Positions 63,261 to 64,000 of a stretch of 64,000 bases of DNA are shown one piece after another. The notes under the pieces are model-generated. The model was not told the origin of the DNA, ran no database searches, and saw only the letters and a program-made list of their open reading frames with translations. Position 1 is the first letter of the stretch, and every line of letters starts with the position of its first letter. A program made the translations under genes and the position numbers. The DNA lies in NCBI RefSeq assembly GCF_013839515.1, contig NZ_JACDNQ010000002.1, positions 82,310 to 146,309 of the forward strand, written 5' to 3'. The stretch is from Natronomonas salinimetallica. Lineage in GTDB: Archaea; Halobacteriota; Halobacteria; Halobacteriales; Haloarculaceae.

Positions 63261-63532
63261 TGGATAGTCTCTTTTGGCTTCAGCGAAGACTCCCGGACTC
63301 GCTCGAACGTGTCTTCGTTCTCCCGTTCGAGATCACGCATCTGCTCGACGTGATCGTAGTAGTACGAGAGCGCCTCGTAAACCTCTGCGAGAGAGAGATC
63401 GAGTTGGTCGGCGACGTACGCAGGCGATTGACCGCTATCTATCACTCGCGCGGCCACGTGACGGACGCCAACTCTCGTCTCGTCGATACGGGGTTCCCCG
63501 CCGAGCACGTCGTCGTCACGAGTGATCGTCAT
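63257..63532 (-). CDS. DUF433-family antitoxin (reversed module)
   Basis: 91 residues. GEPRIDETRVGVRHVAARVIDSGQSPAYVADQLDLSLAEVYEALSYYYDH is the DUF433 HTH-like core, and a charged helical tail follows. Distinct in sequence from the first DUF433 protein, so it is not a recent duplicate. Confidence 0.87.
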   Translation of the reverse strand: MTITRDDDVLGGEPRIDETRVGVRHVAARVIDSGQSPAYVADQLDLSLAEVYEALSYYYDHVEQMRDLERENEDTFERVRESSLKPKETIQ

Positions 63533-63594
63533 ACAGTCGTGTAGGGCCGCCTTCGTTTATACGTCTTTGGCGTCGCTCCCTATTGCACCTGTTT

Positions 63595-63649
63595 CACTTT
63601 CACCGAGCCCACTAGTAGATATTCGCCCGGTAGTGTTCCGGGCGTACAT
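63595..63649 (+). repeat. 55-bp TA-region repeat, copy R6
   Basis: Full-length copy with one palindrome mismatch (ccactagtag, 63609-63618); hairpin 63624-63644. 106 bp before the doc-like start. Confidence 0.92.
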
Positions 63650-63754
63650 CCTTCGATACAATGATTCTACTCACAGAAGACCTGTGGAGTGCTTCCGAGA
63701 CTCGTACAGTCGTAGAGAGAAAACAATAGGTCTGTTCGGCGTGAGACTCCGACG

Positions 63755-63922
63755 ATGACCGACTCGTTCTGGTATCCATCGGTCGAAGATGTCCTCGACA
63801 TCCACGAGGACATCGTCTCGGAGTATCCCAACACGAGTTCGGGCCTCCAGAGCCGTGGCGACATCGAATTCGCGCTGGATTACATCAGCGAAGGGAGCTT
63901 CGGGTCATACTGTCGGACGTAA
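63755..63922 (+). pseudogene. doc: Doc (Fic-fold) toxin gene truncated by a miniature element
   Basis: The first 50 codons are a normal Doc N-terminus: FWYPSVEDVLDIHEDIVSEYPNTSSGLQSRGDIEFALDYI (HED and SGLQSRGDIEFAL positions). The reading frame enters the 107-bp miniature element at 63908 and stops at a TAA at 63920-63922. The catalytic HxFxDxNKR motif is lost from this frame. No Phd-type antitoxin is evident in the 105 bp after repeat R6. Confidence 0.8.
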
Positions 63923-64000
63923 CTACTTGAATCGAAAATCTCTGAGCGTCGTGTTACAGTACGGTTTCGTCTATCTAAACGATTCAGGTATTCACGAAAT
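63908..64000. mobile_element. Miniature element, subtype B, cut by the window edge
   Basis: 93 bp visible, identical to 38402-38494; left flank TCA at 63905-63907 is the expected TNA target. The right end and its matching TCA should lie 14-17 bp beyond the window. Confidence 0.9.

Noticed and set aside
59285..63649. Reverse-strand ORFs starting MYARNTTGR at each 55-bp repeat
   Set aside because: They arise because the repeat's complement contains ATG followed by an open stretch. Copies vary at all codon positions and the frames diverge immediately outside the repeat, so coding is not what is conserved.

Overview
The window is haloarchaeal chromosome. The evidence is the high GC content, acidic proteomes (long Asp/Glu-rich tails), predominantly leaderless genes with a TATA box about 27 nt before the start codon, and archaeal information-processing genes: RNA polymerase subunit L, TFB, RFC large subunit, an archaeal RecJ-like DHH protein, RqcH, and an e-MtaB type tRNA methylthiotransferase. 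An archaeal-type FBP aldolase and a geranylgeranyl-reductase-family flavoprotein agree with this. I place it in class Halobacteria but cannot name the species.

From 1 to about 59.0 kb this is a densely packed core region, mostly single genes and short operons. 1-9 kb: a redoxin, hisF, a zinc-ribbon membrane protein, rpoL, thioredoxin, 2Fe-2S ferredoxin, a MutS-family ATPase, rqcH. 9-19 kb: haloarchaeal membrane proteins, guaB, an AhpD-like protein, a GNAT acetyltransferase, thrB, a flavin oxidoreductase. 19-31 kb: an AI-2E family permease, another flavoprotein, several haloarchaea-specific proteins, tfb, a deoC-like gene, the tRNA methylthiotransferase, a cation diffusion transporter, a HIT protein. 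31-38 kb: adjacent FBP aldolase and fructose-1,6-bisphosphatase (gluconeogenesis), a VTT/DedA-like protein, a peroxiredoxin-like protein, pyrF, a HAD hydrolase, pterin dehydratase, heme A synthase. 38-48 kb: a malic enzyme-phosphotransacetylase fusion, a complete amino-acid ABC importer operon, rfcL, two glycosyltransferases, a coupled JAMM protease-ribL pair. 48-59 kb: the RecJ-like protein, a secreted phospholipase D-like protein, PEP carboxylase, a HEAT-repeat protein, a PduO-type adenosyltransferase, the geranylgeranyl reductase-like flavoprotein.

From about 59.3 kb to the end the character changes: GC is lower, spacers are longer, and almost every gene belongs to a toxin-antitoxin (TA) type family. 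In order these are HicB-HicA, an unknown gene, DUF433-DUF5615, UPF0175-DUF3368, a reversed DUF5615-DUF433 pair, and a Doc-like gene. The modules are separated by a 55-bp repeat, always in the same orientation, made of a 10-bp palindrome (ctactagtag) followed by a 7-bp stem/7-nt loop hairpin. There are four full-length copies, one decayed copy and one 19-bp tail. Two toxins are broken: the DUF3368 toxin has an in-frame TGA in its conserved first catalytic motif, and doc is cut by a miniature transposon. This repeat-delimited TA cassette array is the strongest candidate for an undescribed system here.

A second mobile feature is a family of 107-bp miniature inverted-repeat elements (ends tactgYcggacgt) that make 3-bp TNA target duplications. 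One copy sits at the stop codon of a membrane-protein gene (10.2 kb), one pair is nested (38.4 kb), and one interrupts doc at the right edge of the window. I found no tRNA, rRNA, CRISPR array or full insertion sequence.
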